Shown here piece by piece: positions 1 through 5,775 of a DNA stretch of 7,617 bases. The notes beneath the pieces are model-generated. The model did not search any database and was not told where the DNA came from. It worked only from the letters and a program-made list of their open reading frames with translations. Source of the stretch: an uncultured cyanobacterium. GTDB lineage: Bacteria > Cyanobacteriota > Cyanobacteriia > PCC-6307 > Cyanobiaceae. Location: contig CAIYSK010000302.1 of NCBI GenBank assembly GCA_903928835.1, positions 1 to 7,617 on the forward strand. Direction: 5' to 3'. Made by a program: the position numbers and the translations under genes. Position 1 is the first letter of the stretch. Every line of letters begins with the position of its first letter.

Positions 1-1
1 C

Positions 2-391
2 GACCCGATTTCCGACATGCTCACCCGCATTCGCAATGCGAGTGAGAAACGTCACGAGACCACGAAAATCCCCGCTTCACGGCTGGTGCGTAATGTCGCC
101 AACGTGCTGCAACAGGAGGGCTTTATAGCCGCCATCCGCGAAGACGGTGAAGGCGTGATGAAGCATCTGGTACTCGAGTTGAAGTACAGCGGCAAGCACC
201 GCCAGCCCACCATCCGTTGCGTGCAACGGGTGAGCAAGCCAGGCCTGCGCATTTACAAGAACAATCGTCAGCTGCCCAAAGTGCTGGGCGGCCTCGGAGT
301 GGCCATTATCTCCACCTCAAAGGGAGTAATGAGCGACCGCGACGCCCGTAAACAGGGCGTCGGTGGCGAAGTGCTCTGCTACGTCTACTGA
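2..391 (+). CDS. rpsH: 30S ribosomal protein S8 (5' partial)
   Basis: Primary 16S rRNA-binding protein of the small subunit; it binds the central domain and helps assemble the platform. In E. coli, S8 is also the translational repressor of the spc operon. The frame is already open at the window edge, reading D-P-I-S-D before the first visible Met (17). Cyanobacterial S8 normally begins with about four more residues (MANH-like), giving about 133 in total, so only the start codon and a few codons are missing. The C-terminal S8 signature is clear: [15 protein letters not shown] followed by GGEVLCYVY. The stop TGA lies at 389-391, 16 bases before rplF, consistent with co-transcription. Using the ATG at 17 as the start would drop conserved residues, so the gene is best read as truncated by the window. 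Identification is very secure. Confidence 0.97.
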   Translation, partial: DPISDMLTRIRNASEKRHETTKIPASRLVRNVANVLQQEGFIAAIREDGEGVMKHLVLELKYSGKHRQPTIRCVQRVSKPGLRIYKNNRQLPKVLGGLGVAIISTSKGVMSDRDARKQGVGGEVLCYVY

Positions 392-407
392 ACTGGGAGA
401 TTGATCC

Positions 408-947
408 ATGTCTCGTATTGGTAAAGCGCCGATTCCCCTCCCCGACAAGGTGAGTGTCAGCCTCAATGGCTTGGCCGTCACCGTGAAGGGCCCGAAGGGC
501 GAACTCAGCCGCACCCTTCCTGAAGGGGTGCAAATCTCCCAGGACGGCAACACCCTGGTGGTGAGCCCCAGCAGCGAAACCCGACGCTCCCGTGAGCGCC
601 ATGGTCTTTGCCGCACCCTCGTCGCCAACATGGTGGAAGGCGTCAGCCAGGGCTACAGCCGCAAGCTCGAGATCGTTGGCGTGGGCTACCGCGCCGCCGT
701 TCAAGGCAAAAAGCTAGTGGTGAGTGCTGGCTACAGCCACCAGGTGGAAATGGTTCCCCCCGATGGCGTCACCTTCGCCGTCGAAGGCAACACCACCGTC
801 TTCGTCTCCGGAGCCAACAAGGAACTGGTGGGCAACGAAGCTGCCAAGGTGCGTGCGATTCGTCCTCCCGAGCCCTACAAAGGCAAGGGCATCAAGTACG
901 AGGGTGAACGCATCCTGCGTAAGGCCGGTAAGACCGGTAAGAAATAA
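408..947 (+). CDS. rplF: 50S ribosomal protein L6
   Basis: Large-subunit protein that binds 23S rRNA near the base of the L7/L12 stalk and the sarcin-ricin loop, next to the factor-binding site. The 179-residue product has the usual length and begins [12 protein letters not shown]. It has two repeated alpha/beta domains (about 1-80 and 85-170). The L6 signature [14 protein letters not shown] lies in the second domain, and the tail is lysine-rich (KAGKTGKK). The ATG at 408 is supported by a purine-rich GGGAGA at 395-400, the clearest Shine-Dalgarno-like site in the first half of the cluster. The gene sits 16 bases after rpsH and 32 before rplR, the conserved spc order. Nothing looks damaged. 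Confidence 0.98.
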   Translation: MSRIGKAPIPLPDKVSVSLNGLAVTVKGPKGELSRTLPEGVQISQDGNTLVVSPSSETRRSRERHGLCRTLVANMVEGVSQGYSRKLEIVGVGYRAAVQGKKLVVSAGYSHQVEMVPPDGVTFAVEGNTTVFVSGANKELVGNEAAKVRAIRPPEPYKGKGIKYEGERILRKAGKTGKK

Positions 948-979
948 GGTCTGCCTCCGCGCCTTTACCCTGTATCGCT

Positions 980-1345
980 ATGTCATCCACTTCCCGCAAA
1001 CAGCAGACCCAGAAGCGTCACCGCCGCCTGCGTCGCCATCTCTCCGGCACGGCCGACCGTCCCCGTTTGGCCGTGTTCCGTTCCAACAATCACATCTACG
1101 CCCAGCTGATCGACGACGCTGCCCAGAACACCCTCTGTGCAGCCTCGACCCTCGACAAGGATCTGCGCACCAATCTGCAAACCAGCTCCACCTGCGATGC
1201 CTCCGTGGCCGTCGGTGAGATGGTGGCCCAGCGCGCCCTTGCCAAGGGCATCCAGCAGGTGGTCTTCGATCGCGGCGGCAACCTGTACCACGGCCGGGTG
1301 AAAGCCCTGGCTGACGCCGCCCGGGAAGCGGGCCTTCAGTTCTGA
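980..1345 (+). CDS. rplR: 50S ribosomal protein L18
   Basis: 5S rRNA-binding protein that, with L5, attaches the 5S particle to the central protuberance. The product is 121 residues, the normal cyanobacterial length. A strongly basic N-terminus ([17 protein letters not shown], about residues 4-20) contacts RNA. It is followed by the L18 core [16 protein letters not shown] and the C-terminal [16 protein letters not shown]. The ATG at 980 fits the conserved N-terminus. There is no recognisable Shine-Dalgarno sequence; the preceding bases (about 950-975) are rich in C and T, which suggests S1-assisted or unstructured-leader initiation. It lies between rplF and rpsE with short gaps, so it is almost certainly in the same transcript. 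Confidence 0.97.
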   Translation: MSSTSRKQQTQKRHRRLRRHLSGTADRPRLAVFRSNNHIYAQLIDDAAQNTLCAASTLDKDLRTNLQTSSTCDASVAVGEMVAQRALAKGIQQVVFDRGGNLYHGRVKALADAAREAGLQF

Positions 1346-1359
1346 TCCCTGCTCTCACC

Positions 1360-2019
1360 ATGACCGAAACCAACGACCAGATTCAATCCAACGTCATTCC
1401 GGCTGCCTCGGATGTTCCTGCCGCGGCCGAAGGCCAACAGGAGCGTCGCGGAGGCGGTGGCCGGGGCGGTGACAGCCGTGGCGGCGACCGCCGTGGTGGT
1501 GGCCGGGGCCGCGACAACCGTCGGGGTCAAGAACGGGACTCCGAATGGCAGGAGCGGGTGATCCAAATTCGCCGCGTCTCCAAAACCGTGAAAGGCGGTA
1601 AGAAAATGAGCTTCCGCGCCATCGTTGTCGTCGGCAACGAGCGCGGTCAAGTGGGCGTGGGCGTCGGCAAAGCCGGCGATGTGATCGGAGCCGTTCGCAA
1701 GGGCGTCGCCGATGGCAAGAAGCATCTGGTCAAGGTGCCCCTCACCCGCCAGAGCTCCATCCCCACCCTTAGCAATGGCCGCGATGGTGCTGCCAGTGTG
1801 TTGATCCGTCCCGCCGCACCGGGTACCGGTGTAATCGCGGGTGGTTCGATCCGCACGGTGCTCGAGCTGGCCGGGATCAAAAACGTGCTCGCCAAGCGCC
1901 TGGGGTCTAAAACACCCTTGAACAACGCCCGCGCTGCGATGGTGGCCCTGGCTGGCCTTCGCACCCACAAGGAGACCGCCAAGGAGCGGGGCATCTCCCT
2001 CGAGCAGATTTACTCCTGA
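1360..2019 (+). CDS. rpsE: 30S ribosomal protein S5 with Arg-Gly-rich N-terminal extension
   Basis: Small-subunit protein near the mRNA entry channel, important for translational accuracy and helicase activity. The product is 219 residues, well above the about 167 of E. coli S5. The first 61 residues form a low-complexity extension: an acidic/Ala part (1-28), then Arg- and Gly-rich runs (about 29-56, with repeated RGG/GRG/DRRGG). The conserved S5 N-terminal double-stranded-RNA-binding domain begins about residue 62 ([20 protein letters not shown]), with [18 protein letters not shown] inside it. The C-terminal domain contains [21 protein letters not shown] and ends [11 protein letters not shown]. 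Extensions of this type are known in cyanobacterial S5; the role is not established. No Shine-Dalgarno is evident before the ATG at 1360. The stop TGA (2017-2019) overlaps the ribosome-binding site of rplO. Confidence 0.98.
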   Translation: MTETNDQIQSNVIPAASDVPAAAEGQQERRGGGGRGGDSRGGDRRGGGRGRDNRRGQERDSEWQERVIQIRRVSKTVKGGKKMSFRAIVVVGNERGQVGVGVGKAGDVIGAVRKGVADGKKHLVKVPLTRQSSIPTLSNGRDGAASVLIRPAAPGTGVIAGGSIRTVLELAGIKNVLAKRLGSKTPLNNARAAMVALAGLRTHKETAKERGISLEQIYS

Positions 2020-2021
2020 GG
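2018..2021 (+). promoter_or_regulatory. Ribosome-binding site of rplO overlapping the rpsE stop
   Basis: A GAGG at 2018-2021 begins inside the rpsE stop codon (TGA, 2017-2019) and lies six bases before the rplO ATG at 2028. The arrangement suggests translational coupling: ribosomes ending rpsE would uncover or directly feed the rplO start. This is inferred from spacing only. Confidence 0.6.
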
Positions 2022-2027
2022 TTCCCC

Positions 2028-2480
2028 ATGACGACGCTCACTCTCCAAACCCTCAAGTCCAACCCCGGTGCCCGGCGCCGCAAACTGCGCAAGGGCCGGG
2101 GCATTGCCGCTGGCCAAGGCGCAAGCTGCGGTTTCGGCATGCGTGGCCAAAAGTCCCGGTCGGGTAGTCCCACCCGTCCTGGCTTTGAGGGTGGCCAAAT
2201 GCCCCTCTACAGGCGCATCCCCAAGCTCAAGCACTTTGAGCTGGTGAACCACAAGGAATTCACCATCATCAACGTGGCCAAGCTCGCCGACCTCAAGGCA
2301 GGCAGCACCGTGAATCTCGATTCACTCGTCAAAGATGGCATCGTCACCAGCCCGAAACACCCCTTGAAGGTGCTCGGCAATGGGGAACTGACGGTGAAAC
2401 TCACCATTCAGGCCTCCGCTTTTACCGCCAGCGCTCGCACCAAGATCGAGGCCGCTGGCGGCAGCTGCGAAATCATCTGA
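2028..2480 (+). CDS. rplO: 50S ribosomal protein L15
   Basis: Late-assembling 23S rRNA-binding protein of the large subunit. The 150-residue product has the expected two-part L15 layout. The extended basic Gly-rich N-terminus (about 10-65) contains [20 protein letters not shown] and GQKSRSG, then the conserved [19 protein letters not shown]. The globular C-terminal domain ends in the L15-like [11 protein letters not shown]. The ATG at 2028 has a well-placed GAGG six bases upstream. It follows rpsE directly with no rpmD (L30) between them. L30 is missing here in cyanobacteria and plastids but present in E. coli, so this is a lineage trait rather than a deletion. It is the last gene before the long gap preceding secY. 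Confidence 0.98.
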   Translation: MTTLTLQTLKSNPGARRRKLRKGRGIAAGQGASCGFGMRGQKSRSGSPTRPGFEGGQMPLYRRIPKLKHFELVNHKEFTIINVAKLADLKAGSTVNLDSLVKDGIVTSPKHPLKVLGNGELTVKLTIQASAFTASARTKIEAAGGSCEII

Positions 2481-2513
2481 AATCCTGTCCGCATCCACCT
2501 GGGGCCCCTGCCG

Positions 2514-2520
2514 CCTAAGG
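2514..2520 (+). promoter_or_regulatory. Possible antiterminator segment pairing into the terminator loop
   Basis: CCTAAGG at 2514-2520 is the exact reverse complement of CCTTAGG at 2553-2559, which lies in the loop of the downstream hairpin. Pairing here would replace the inner stem (2540-2546 with 2553-2559). It would also cross the outer terminator stem, giving either a mutually exclusive fold or a pseudoknot. This layout resembles a transcription attenuator, but seven-base complementarity can arise by chance, so the role is only a proposal. Confidence 0.3.
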
Positions 2521-2524
2521 TCTG

Positions 2525-2579
2525 AGCCGTCTGACTTGACCTGAGGCAATGCCCTTAGGTTCGGCCGACGGCTTTTTTT
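2525..2579 (+). terminator. Terminator- or attenuator-like hairpin between rplO and secY
   Basis: Arms AGCCGTC (2525-2531) and GACGGCT (2567-2573) are perfectly complementary, and the 3' arm runs straight into a seven-T run (2573-2579). This is the form of an intrinsic terminator. The 35-base loop holds a second stem: CCTGAGG (2540-2546) pairs with CCTTAGG (2553-2559) through one G-U pair. It lies 45 bases after the rplO stop and 33 before the secY start, so it could end or reduce transcription between the first ribosomal genes and secY-adk. The large loop makes it weaker than the terminator after rplQ, and partial read-through is plausible. A competing upstream segment is described in the findings. 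Confidence 0.65.
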
Positions 2580-2612
2580 GCGTGTCTTCCACGCCCTCCC
2601 GCCCAACTCACC

Positions 2613-3932
2613 ATGTTGCTTAGCCGGGGTCGCAACCCCAGTGCCGGGGAAATCCTCAGCCAGCTGATTCAGTCGAAAGGCCTGCGCGACCGGGTGCTCA
2701 CCACCCTGGCCCTGCTCCTGGTCGTGCGGCTAGGGATCTACATCCCCATGCCGGGCATCGACCGGGTGGCCTTTGCCGACTTCCTCTCCAAGGGGGGGCA
2801 GCTCATCGGCTTCCTGGACATCTTTACCGGCGGGGGATTGTCCACCTTGGGCGTCTTTGCCCTGGGGATTCTGCCCTTCATCAACGCCTCGATCATCATC
2901 CAACTGCTCACCGCAGCCCTGCCCCAACTGGAGGATCTCCAAAAAAATGAGGGAGAGGCCGGACGGCGCAAGATTGCCCAGATCACCCGTTATGTGGCCC
3001 TGGTCTGGGGAATCTTTCAGAGCATTGTCTTCGCCTTGATCCTGAGGCAATACGCCACCGAAGGACTGTCAGAAACCGTCTTCGTGATTCAAACGGCCCT
3101 GGCCCTAGTCACCGGATCGATGGTTGTGATGTGGATTTCGGAGGTGATTACGGAGCGGGGCATCGGCCAGGGCGCCTCCCTGGTGATTTTCGTGAACATC
3201 GTGGCCACCTTGCCCAAGGCCCTGGGATCCACGATCGAATTGGCCCAAAGCGGGGACCGCAGCACCGTGGGTGGAATCGTGGTGCTGGTGGTGGTTTTCC
3301 TGCTCACGATCGTGGGCATCATCTTTGTCCAGGAGGGCAACCGAAGGATTCCGATCGTGAGCGCCAAGCGCCAAGTCGGGGGCGCCAACCTCCTGGCCGC
3401 TCGCCAGAGCTACCTGCCCCTAAAACTGAATGCGGGCGGTGTGATGCCGATCATCTTTGCCTCCGCCGTGGTGTTTCTGCCCCTCACAATTGCCAATATC
3501 ACCCGCAACCCCCTGCTGATCCAATTGGCGGGCTACCTCAATCCGAACAGCAGCACCCCCTGGCTCTATGCCCTGGTGTTCTTTTCCCTGATCTGCGGCT
3601 TCGGCTTTTTCTACGCCTCGCTCACCGTCAACCCCCTCGACATCGCCACCAACCTCAAACGCAGTGGCGTCGCCATTCCTGGGGTTAGGCCCGGTTCAGC
3701 AACAGCCACCTATCTGGGGGGCGTTCAAAACCGTCTGACCCTGCTGGGTGGTGTGTTTCTTGGAGCAGTGGCGATCATCCCCTCGGCTGTGGAGGGGGCC
3801 ACCCAGGTGCGCACCTTCCAGGGCCTCGGGGCCACCTCCCTGCTGATCCTGGTGGGTGTGGCGATCGACACCGCCAAACAAGTGCAGACCTACGTGATCT
3901 CCCAGCGCTACGAAGGCATGGTGCGCCAATAA
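2613..3932 (+). CDS. secY: Preprotein translocase subunit SecY
   Basis: Central pore of the Sec translocon, which with SecE and SecG (driven by SecA or the ribosome) moves proteins across or into the plasma and thylakoid membranes. The 439-residue product is full length. Ten hydrophobic segments can be seen at roughly 28-45, 66-97, 127-144, 155-177, 187-205, 221-241, 277-297, 317-338, 377-395 and 406-424. The SecY signature around TM2 reads ALGILPFINASIIIQLL (83-99). The cytoplasmic loop after TM6 has RRIPIVSAKRQVGG (from 244). The loop before TM9 has KRSGVAIPGVRPG, where Arg359 matches the functionally critical Arg357 of E. coli SecY. The ATG at 2613 has no Shine-Dalgarno and follows a C/T-rich leader. 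A terminator-like hairpin upstream suggests expression partly independent of rplO. It is followed 55 bases later by adk. Confidence 0.98.
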   Translation: MLLSRGRNPSAGEILSQLIQSKGLRDRVLTTLALLLVVRLGIYIPMPGIDRVAFADFLSKGGQLIGFLDIFTGGGLSTLGVFALGILPFINASIIIQLLTAALPQLEDLQKNEGEAGRRKIAQITRYVALVWGIFQSIVFALILRQYATEGLSETVFVIQTALALVTGSMVVMWISEVITERGIGQGASLVIFVNIVATLPKALGSTIELAQSGDRSTVGGIVVLVVVFLLTIVGIIFVQEGNRRIPIVSAKRQVGGANLLAARQSYLPLKLNAGGVMPIIFASAVVFLPLTIANITRNPLLIQLAGYLNPNSSTPWLYALVFFSLICGFGFFYASLTVNPLDIATNLKRSGVAIPGVRPGSATATYLGGVQNRLTLLGGVFLGAVAIIPSAVEGATQVRTFQGLGATSLLILVGVAIDTAKQVQTYVISQRYEGMVRQ

Positions 3933-3987
3933 GCGCTTGCCAATCCGTGGCTCCCTTCGTTGCCGCCCTGTCCCTTTCTTTCCTGCC

Positions 3988-4548
3988 ATGAAGCAACGCC
4001 TCCTATTCCTCGGCCCCCCCGGGGCTGGAAAGGGCACCCAAGCCCAGCAACTCGCCACCTCCAAAGGCTTGCTGCACCTCTCCACCGGGGATTTGCTGCG
4101 GGCCGAGGTTCAAGCCGGTAGCGAGTTGGGCAAGGAGGCCGAGGCCGTGATGGCCCGGGGCGAATTGGTAAGCGATGCCCTGGTGCTCGCGATCGTGCGC
4201 AGCCGTCTGGCCCAGCAGGCCGCCAGTGGCGGTGGCGGCTGGCTGTTGGATGGCTTCCCCCGCAACCCAGCCCAGGCCGAAGCCCTGGACCAGCTGCTCG
4301 ATGAACTGGGCCAACAAATCGAGTTGGTGGTGCTGATGGAGCTCGACGACGCCCTGCTGATCCAGCGCTTACTGGGTCGGGGACGGGCCGATGACAACGA
4401 GGCGGTGATTCGCCACAGACTCGAGGTCTACCGCGAACAAACCGCCCCCCTGATCAGCTTCTACCGCAACAAAGGCCTGCTGGTATCCGTTGAAGCGGCG
4501 GGCTCCGTTGAGGAGATCGCCGAGCGCATCGGTGGCCTGCTCGATTGA
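3988..4548 (+). CDS. adk: Adenylate kinase, short-LID type
   Basis: Cytosolic enzyme catalysing ATP + AMP to 2 ADP, keeping adenylate energy charge. The product is 186 residues. The P-loop GPPGAGKGT is at 9-17, the AMP-binding LSTGDLLR at 31-38, and DGFPRN at 88-93. The RGRADDN segment (131-137) replaces the long zinc-type LID, so this is the short form (E. coli Adk has 214 residues). RHRLEVYREQTAPL follows. I start it at the ATG 3988 because KQRLLFLGPPGAGKGT then begins directly, as in homologues. An in-frame TTG at 3937 would add 17 unconserved residues encoded by a C/T-rich leader. No Shine-Dalgarno is seen. Linkage of secY and adk is an old bacterial arrangement; map and infA, often next, are absent. 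Confidence 0.96.
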   Translation: MKQRLLFLGPPGAGKGTQAQQLATSKGLLHLSTGDLLRAEVQAGSELGKEAEAVMARGELVSDALVLAIVRSRLAQQAASGGGGWLLDGFPRNPAQAEALDQLLDELGQQIELVVLMELDDALLIQRLLGRGRADDNEAVIRHRLEVYREQTAPLISFYRNKGLLVSVEAAGSVEEIAERIGGLLD

Positions 4549-4566
4549 TCGCCGCCCCAGAAGCAG

Positions 4567-4600
4567 TTGACCAATGTGGTAGGTTGCTCGTTTGAAAATT
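4567..4600 (+). promoter_or_regulatory. Weak candidate promoter before rpmJ
   Basis: The 69-base gap after adk holds TTGACC (4567-4572, -35-like) and TAGGTT (4580-4585), which fits the relaxed TANNNT -10 of cyanobacteria. Their spacing of 7 is too short to be a classical pair. TTTGAA (4591-4596) is an alternative -10 at spacing 18. A start near 4592 from the TAGGTT element would give a leader of about 26 bases. The gap is also locally AT-richer than its surroundings. It could launch the rpmJ-to-rplQ block, but the match is poor. Confidence 0.25.
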
Positions 4601-4601
4601 C

Positions 4602-4607
4602 GGAGAG
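4602..4607 (+). promoter_or_regulatory. Ribosome-binding site of rpmJ
   Basis: GGAGAG at 4602-4607 lies 10 bases upstream of the ATG at 4618, inside usual Shine-Dalgarno range. It helps fix the start of this very short gene. Confidence 0.55.
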
Positions 4608-4617
4608 CACAACGCCC

Positions 4618-4731
4618 ATGAAGGTGCGTGCCTCGGTTAAGAAAATGTGCGACAAGTGCCGGGTGATTCGTCGCCACGGCCGGGTGATGGTGATCTGCAC
4701 CAATCCCAAGCACAAGCAGCGCCAGGGCTGA
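4618..4731 (+). CDS. rpmJ: 50S ribosomal protein L36
   Basis: Smallest large-subunit protein, binding 23S rRNA near the peptidyl transferase region. The product is only 37 residues: [20 protein letters not shown] at 1-20, then a second half with [12 protein letters not shown] at its end. The zinc ribbon is intact (Cys11, Cys14, Cys27, His32), so this is the zinc-binding (C+) paralogue rather than the zinc-free one. The ATG at 4618 is the only sensible start and has GGAGAG upstream. In many cyanobacteria infA precedes rpmJ; there is no room for it in the 69 bases after adk. The stop TGA (4729-4731) lies in the middle of a perfect 16-base palindrome. Confidence 0.97.
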   Translation: MKVRASVKKMCDKCRVIRRHGRVMVICTNPKHKQRQG

Positions 4732-4739
4732 TCAGCCCT
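4724..4739 (+). repeat. Perfect 16-base palindrome over the rpmJ stop codon
   Basis: AGGGCTGATCAGCCCT is self-complementary along its whole length. In RNA it would fold as a six-pair stem with a GAUC loop. The rpmJ stop codon (4729-4731) starts at the last stem base and runs into the loop. There is no T-run after it, so it is not an intrinsic terminator. A pause, RNA-processing site or 3'-end protector is possible; chance is also possible. Confidence 0.5.
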
Positions 4740-4771
4740 AGCCGCTCCGCCTGGGAGCAGCTGCCGCCCGA

Positions 4772-4784
4772 CCCCAACCTGGGG
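4772..4784 (+). repeat. Small GC-rich hairpin in the rpmJ-rpsM gap
   Basis: CCCCA (4772-4776) and TGGGG (4780-4784) pair around a three-base loop, 43 bases before the rpsM start. An alternative pairing of CTGCC (4761-4765) with GGCAG (4783-4787) would compete with it. No T-run follows. The 96-base gap otherwise shows no gene and no convincing promoter. Confidence 0.35.
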
Positions 4785-4827
4785 CAGGCTTCCAGTTCCA
4801 ATTGTTCACTCTGAAACGTTTTCCCAC

Positions 4828-5193
4828 GTGGCTCGGATTGCCGGCGTCGATATCCCTCGCGACAAGCGAGTCGAGATCGCTCTCACCTATGTGTATGGCA
4901 TCGGCTTGACCCGTGCCCAGAAAATTCTGGCCAAGTCCGGAGTCAGCCCTGACATCCGGGTGAAGGATCTCAGCGATGCTGATGTCCAAAAGCTCCGCGG
5001 TGCCGCTGACAGCTTCACCCTCGAAGGCGACCTCCGTCGCCAAGAAGGTATGGCCATGAAGCGCCTTCAGGACATCGGCTGTGTGCGCGGTCGTCGCCAC
5101 CGCATGGGCCTGCCCGTGCGCGGTCAACGCACCCGCACCAATGCCCGCACCCGCCGTGGTGCCCGCAAAACCGTGGCCGGTAAGAAGAAGTAA
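4828..5193 (+). CDS. rpsM: 30S ribosomal protein S13 (GTG start)
   Basis: Protein of the small-subunit head that contacts the P-site tRNA and forms bridges to the large subunit. The 121-residue product starts (V/M)[19 protein letters not shown], the usual cyanobacterial N-terminus. The helix-turn region [17 protein letters not shown] follows. The basic C-terminal tail has the family signature [14 protein letters not shown] and ends KTVAGKKK, the part that reaches the tRNA. The start is a GTG at 4828: no in-frame ATG fits the conserved N-terminus, and upstream bases show no family similarity. No Shine-Dalgarno is evident. It sits 96 bases after rpmJ and 146 before rpsK, unusually loose spacing for an alpha-operon gene. 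Confidence 0.97.
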   Translation: MARIAGVDIPRDKRVEIALTYVYGIGLTRAQKILAKSGVSPDIRVKDLSDADVQKLRGAADSFTLEGDLRRQEGMAMKRLQDIGCVRGRRHRMGLPVRGQRTRTNARTRRGARKTVAGKKK

Positions 5194-5248
5194 GCGCATT
5201 CCGCCTACGCCTTTCCCCACCCTCGCCCTGCCGCCAACCTCCAATCAA

Positions 5249-5262
5249 AGCCCCCTCGGGCT
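5249..5262 (+). repeat. Hairpin in the rpsM-rpsK leader
   Basis: AGCCC (5249-5253) and GGGCT (5258-5262) form a five-pair stem with a CCTC loop in the 146-base gap before rpsK. The first 50 bases of this gap are strongly pyrimidine-rich. No T-run follows, so it is not a terminator; a leader structure is possible. Confidence 0.35.
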
Positions 5263-5307
5263 CGATGTGGAAACCGACGTCACCAGAGCGATTCCCTCCC
5301 GTTCCCT

Positions 5308-5329
5308 GATCACCTCCTGCAGTAGCAGG
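5308..5329 (+). promoter_or_regulatory. rpsK leader element: 16S-tail-like sequence plus hairpin
   Basis: GATCACCTCCT at 5308-5318 is identical to the well-known 3' end of bacterial 16S rRNA, which carries the anti-Shine-Dalgarno core. It runs into a hairpin of CCTGC (5316-5320) and GCAGG (5325-5329) with an AGTA loop, ending 10 bases before the rpsK ATG. No Shine-Dalgarno precedes rpsK. A role in translational control is only a proposal; the match may be chance in a C/T-rich leader. Confidence 0.3.
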
Positions 5330-5339
5330 CCCCCAAACC

Positions 5340-5732
5340 ATGGCCAAGCCAGCCAAAAAATCCGGCGCCAAGAAAACGAAGCGCAACGTGCCCAACGGTG
5401 TAGCCCACATCCAAAGCACGTTCAACAACACCATCGTTTCGATTACCGATACGGCCGGTGAAGTGATTTCCTGGAGCTCCGCCGGCGCCAGTGGTTTCAA
5501 GGGTGCCCGTAAGGGAACTCCCTTCGCAGCCCAAACCGCCGCCGAAGCAGCTGGCCGCCGGGCCATGGAGCAAGGCATGCGCCAGATCGAAGTCCTGGTT
5601 CGGGGCCCTGGCTCAGGCCGTGAAACGGCCATCCGGGCCCTACAGGTTGCTGGCCTGGAAATCACCCTCATCCGGGACGTGACCCCCCTCCCCCACAACG
5701 GCTGCCGCCGCTCGAAGCGCCGTCGCGTCTGA
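5340..5732 (+). CDS. rpsK: 30S ribosomal protein S11
   Basis: Platform protein of the small subunit that lines the mRNA exit/E-site region and contacts the 16S 3' domain. The product is 130 residues. The basic N-terminus [20 protein letters not shown] is followed by the conserved core [15 protein letters not shown] and [17 protein letters not shown]. The family signature [19 protein letters not shown] and [10 protein letters not shown] come next. The tail reads CRRSKRRRV where E. coli has CRPPKKRRV, a small basic-for-proline change. The ATG at 5340 matches homologues and lacks a Shine-Dalgarno. Its leader contains a hairpin and a 16S-tail-like stretch. rpoA starts 43 bases downstream without rpsD between, unlike E. 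coli. Confidence 0.98.
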   Translation: MAKPAKKSGAKKTKRNVPNGVAHIQSTFNNTIVSITDTAGEVISWSSAGASGFKGARKGTPFAAQTAAEAAGRRAMEQGMRQIEVLVRGPGSGRETAIRALQVAGLEITLIRDVTPLPHNGCRRSKRRRV

Positions 5733-5775
5733 TTCGTCGGTTCCATCTGCCCCTTCTCTTTCGACCCTTCAGACC

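Noticed and set aside
1336..1968. 210-codon open frame antisense to rpsE
   Set aside because: Ala/Thr/Gly-rich complement of S5 coding sequence with no motif; rpsE explains the region.
2501..2508. GGGGCCCC palindrome after rplO
   Set aside because: An eight-base GC palindrome without a loop or T-run in GC-rich DNA is too likely by chance to call.
2941..2947. Run of seven As in secY as a slippage or frameshift site
   Set aside because: The frame continues normally through conserved SecY residues (LQKNEGEAGRRK) and no alternative product is suggested; a single short A-run is common.
3131..3688. 185-codon open frame inside secY in another + frame
   Set aside because: Low-complexity Gly/Arg/Pro-rich translation lying wholly within conserved secY; a by-product of GC-rich codons.
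3937..3987. Upstream in-frame TTG start that would extend adenylate kinase by 17 residues
   Set aside because: The added residues have no family similarity and lie in the C/T-rich leader; the ATG at 3988 gives the standard Adk N-terminus just before the P-loop.
5015..5746. 243-codon open frame on the minus strand across rpsM and rpsK
   Set aside because: It is antisense to two unmistakable ribosomal genes and the gap between them, rich in Arg/Ala/Gly as expected from GC-rich complement, with no recognisable domain.
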